This document shows positions 62,476-64,000 of a stretch of 64,000 bases of DNA, in pieces. The translations under genes were made by a program, and so were the position numbers. Under the pieces are notes generated by a model, which worked only from the letters and a program-made list of their open reading frames with translations, searched no databases and was not told the DNA's origin. This DNA comes from an uncultured Lachnospiraceae bacterium. Lineage in GTDB: Bacteria > Bacillota > Clostridia > Lachnospirales > Lachnospiraceae. The stretch is taken from the NCBI GenBank assembly GCA_947650155.1, contig CANSUS010000009.1, forward strand, positions 1 to 64,000. Reading direction: 5' to 3'. The stretch's first letter is position 1; each line of letters opens with the position of its first letter.

Positions 62476-63432
62476 ATGCTTCAAATTGATCATTTATACA
62501 AGAATTATGGTAAATTTCAAGCGGTTAATGATCTGACGCTGCATATTCCAAAAGGGGATCTTTTTGGATTTGTGGGGCCAAACGGCGCAGGAAAGACGAC
62601 CACAATCCGTATGGTATGCGGATTGATGCTGCCCGCAGCGGGCGGTATCATGATCAATGGCGTAAATGCGCTGCTGCATCAGAAAGAGATCAAAAAGCAG
62701 ATCGGATATGTACCGGATTTCTTTGGGGTATATGATAATCTGAAAGTAAAGGAATACATGGATTTTTACGGTTCCATGTACCGGATGAGTTCCAGGGAGA
62801 TTGAACGAATTTCGGATGATCTTTTAGAACTGGTAAATCTTTCTGATAAAAAAGAGGTTTTTGTGGATACGCTTTCCAGAGGAATGAAGCAGCGCCTTTG
62901 TGTGGCAAGAGCGTTGATTCACAATCCGGCGTTATTGGTTCTGGACGAACCCAATTCAGGACTGGACCCGAGAGCAAGGGTAGAGATGAAGGAACTTTTG
63001 TTGAATCTGCAGAGTATGGGAAAGACGATTGTAATCAGTTCCCACATTCTTTCCGAACTTTCCGAAATGTGCAACAGCATCGGTATTATGGATCATGGAA
63101 ACTTAATGGCGGCGGGCAGAATTGAAGAAGTCATGGAGGGAGTTTTTGGCAGCAATCAACTGATTATTACATTGGACAGCGGCAGGGAAACAGCGATCCG
63201 CGTTGCAATGGAATATCCGGGAGTAAAGATCAGTTCCGCAGGGGAACAGGAGATCCGGTTATCCCATACGATGACAAAAGAGGAAATCGCAAAAATGATC
63301 GGTGCGATGATAGCAAATGATGTGGTGGTGACCGGTTTCCATAAACAGGAGGGAAATTTGGAAACGTTGTTTATGCGTGTGACGGGAAAAGAAGAAGGAG
63401 GACAGGAACATGTGGCTGAATCCAATCGTTAA
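62476..63432 (+). CDS. ABC transporter ATP-binding protein
   Basis: This 318-residue ATPase subunit belongs to the ABC-2 exporter class. Walker A is GPNGAGKTTTIRM, the signature is LSRGMKQRLCVARAL, Walker B is LLVLDEPNSGLD, and the switch His is in VISSHILSEL. A C-terminal extension of about 100 residues after the core is typical for drug, lipid or lantibiotic-type exporters (CcmA/EcsA-like). The substrate is unknown. It follows the anchored protein with no gap and overlaps the permease gene by 23 bases. Confidence 0.95.
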   Translation: MLQIDHLYKNYGKFQAVNDLTLHIPKGDLFGFVGPNGAGKTTTIRMVCGLMLPAAGGIMINGVNALLHQKEIKKQIGYVPDFFGVYDNLKVKEYMDFYGSMYRMSSREIERISDDLLELVNLSDKKEVFVDTLSRGMKQRLCVARALIHNPALLVLDEPNSGLDPRARVEMKELLLNLQSMGKTIVISSHILSELSEMCNSIGIMDHGNLMAAGRIEEVMEGVFGSNQLIITLDSGRETAIRVAMEYPGVKISSAGEQEIRLSHTMTKEEIAKMIGAMIANDVVVTGFHKQEGNLETLFMRVTGKEEGGQEHVAESNR

Positions 63433-64000
63433 AAGGGACGTGAGAGTGCAGTCCCGCAGTATGAAGATCTGCTGGGGAGTATTTGCATATGAACTGATAC
63501 TGTCGTTTGTTTTTTTTGTCGCAATGATGGTGATAGAGCAGGGGAACAGATATTCCACAAACAACATTTACAGCGCCCTGGTGTGGCTCTATCCGGTGCT
63601 TGCGGTTACACAGCTTATCATTCTTGGTATTGTGGTACCGGTCAGAACCGCATCTTCCATATCGGGGGAAAAGGAACGGCAGACTTTTGACATTATGATG
63701 ACTACGGGAATGACGCCGTTCTCGATTATATTAGGCAAGGTGATGACGGCGGTCGTACAGAGTATGTTTTTTGTAGTTGCCAGCATGCCGGTTATGGCGC
63801 TTTGTTTTGTAATTGGCGGAATGTCGATCAGCTATCTGTTTTGGTTTCTGGGAGTTGCGCTTCTGGTATCGGTATTTTCGGCAAGCATTGGAATTTTATG
63901 TTCTTCTCTTTGCAAAAGAAGCATCAGCGCAGTCATTATGTCCTATGTATTTTATATCGTTTTCTTTGTCGGAACAGCGGCCCCCTTTTTTATCTATGCG
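63410..64000 (+). CDS. ABC-2 type transporter permease (partial, cut by window end)
   Basis: The first 197 residues are visible; the gene runs past the right edge. It begins MWLNPIVKRDVRVQSRSM and has membrane helices at about 21-40, 57-75, 105-130, 135-157 and 170-190. The cytosolic loop SISGEKERQTFDIMMTTGM is a hallmark of ABC-2 permeases of the EcsB/NatB-like group. GAAGGAGGACAGGAAC precedes the ATG. With the two genes before it, it forms an export system. Confidence 0.9.
   Translation, partial: MWLNPIVKRDVRVQSRSMKICWGVFAYELILSFVFFVAMMVIEQGNRYSTNNIYSALVWLYPVLAVTQLIILGIVVPVRTASSISGEKERQTFDIMMTTGMTPFSIILGKVMTAVVQSMFFVVASMPVMALCFVIGGMSISYLFWFLGVALLVSVFSASIGILCSSLCKRSISAVIMSYVFYIVFFVGTAAPFFIYA

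Noticed and set aside
1-64000. CRISPR arrays, tRNA or rRNA genes, prophage or complete transposons
   Set aside because: No regularly spaced repeats, cloverleaf-like segments, rRNA blocks, integrase or structural phage genes were found in reading through the window.

Overview
The window looks like a chromosomal segment of a spore-forming, anaerobic, Gram-positive clostridium, most likely of the Lachnospiraceae. The evidence is a complete spoIIIAA-AH operon, spoIVB, a spoIID-like gene, a methionine aminopeptidase with an N-terminal SEC-C zinc motif, a tRNA-Phe T-box in front of pheST, peptide release factor 3, a stand-alone glycyl radical protein, and classic Firmicutes gene order (rimP-nusA-ylxR-ylxQ-infB-rbfA-nrnA-truB-ribF; asp23-nusB-xseAB-ispA-dxs-tlyA-nadK-argR-recN-spoIVB). 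By eye the DNA is moderately A+T-rich. Genus and species cannot be fixed from the sequence alone.

Bases 1-3000 are a decayed accessory stretch. They hold a truncated IS110-family recombinase with its upstream noncoding end, the orphan 3' tail of an interrupted gene, two overlapping small acidic genes (the second resembling DUF1871, a possible immunity protein), a fluoride channel gene, a GNAT acetyltransferase, and at least two degenerate coding remnants, one of which may be a frameshifted Spo0E-like gene.

From about 3000 onward the window is mostly conserved core. carD-map-epimerase is followed by a terminator and then by the translation and ribosome maturation operon rimP...ribF (5637-14129). 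An SH3b-NlpC/P60 wall hydrolase and a divergently placed heterodimeric ABC exporter sit between ribF and rpsO-pnp. Both rpsO and pnp have hairpin leaders. Then come grcA, the SpoIIIA channel operon (22308-27323), deoB, prfC and a transglutaminase-like exported protein, followed by a long run of tightly packed housekeeping genes (31574-40635): transcription antitermination, exonuclease VII, isoprenoid synthesis, NAD kinase, arginine repressor and recN. spoIVB closes this block.

The region 42231-50701 is the least conventional. An MMPL/RND transporter with a glycine-patterned cytosolic tail is translationally coupled to a 1104-residue membrane-anchored GLUG and coiled-coil surface protein. A probable 6S RNA follows, with its own near-consensus promoter and terminator, and then a SpoIID-domain protein with a long uncharacterised N-terminal half. 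After yihY comes the T-box-controlled pheST operon with an M18 aminopeptidase and queA. The aromatic genes aroF and tyrA lie on the opposite strand. The window ends inside an ABC-2 type transporter operon (membrane-anchored partner protein, ATPase, partial permease).

No CRISPR array, tRNA, rRNA, prophage or complete mobile element was seen. The best candidates for something undescribed are the coupled MMPL/GLUG-coil pair, the toxin-immunity-like remnant at the left edge, and the pnp leader hairpin.
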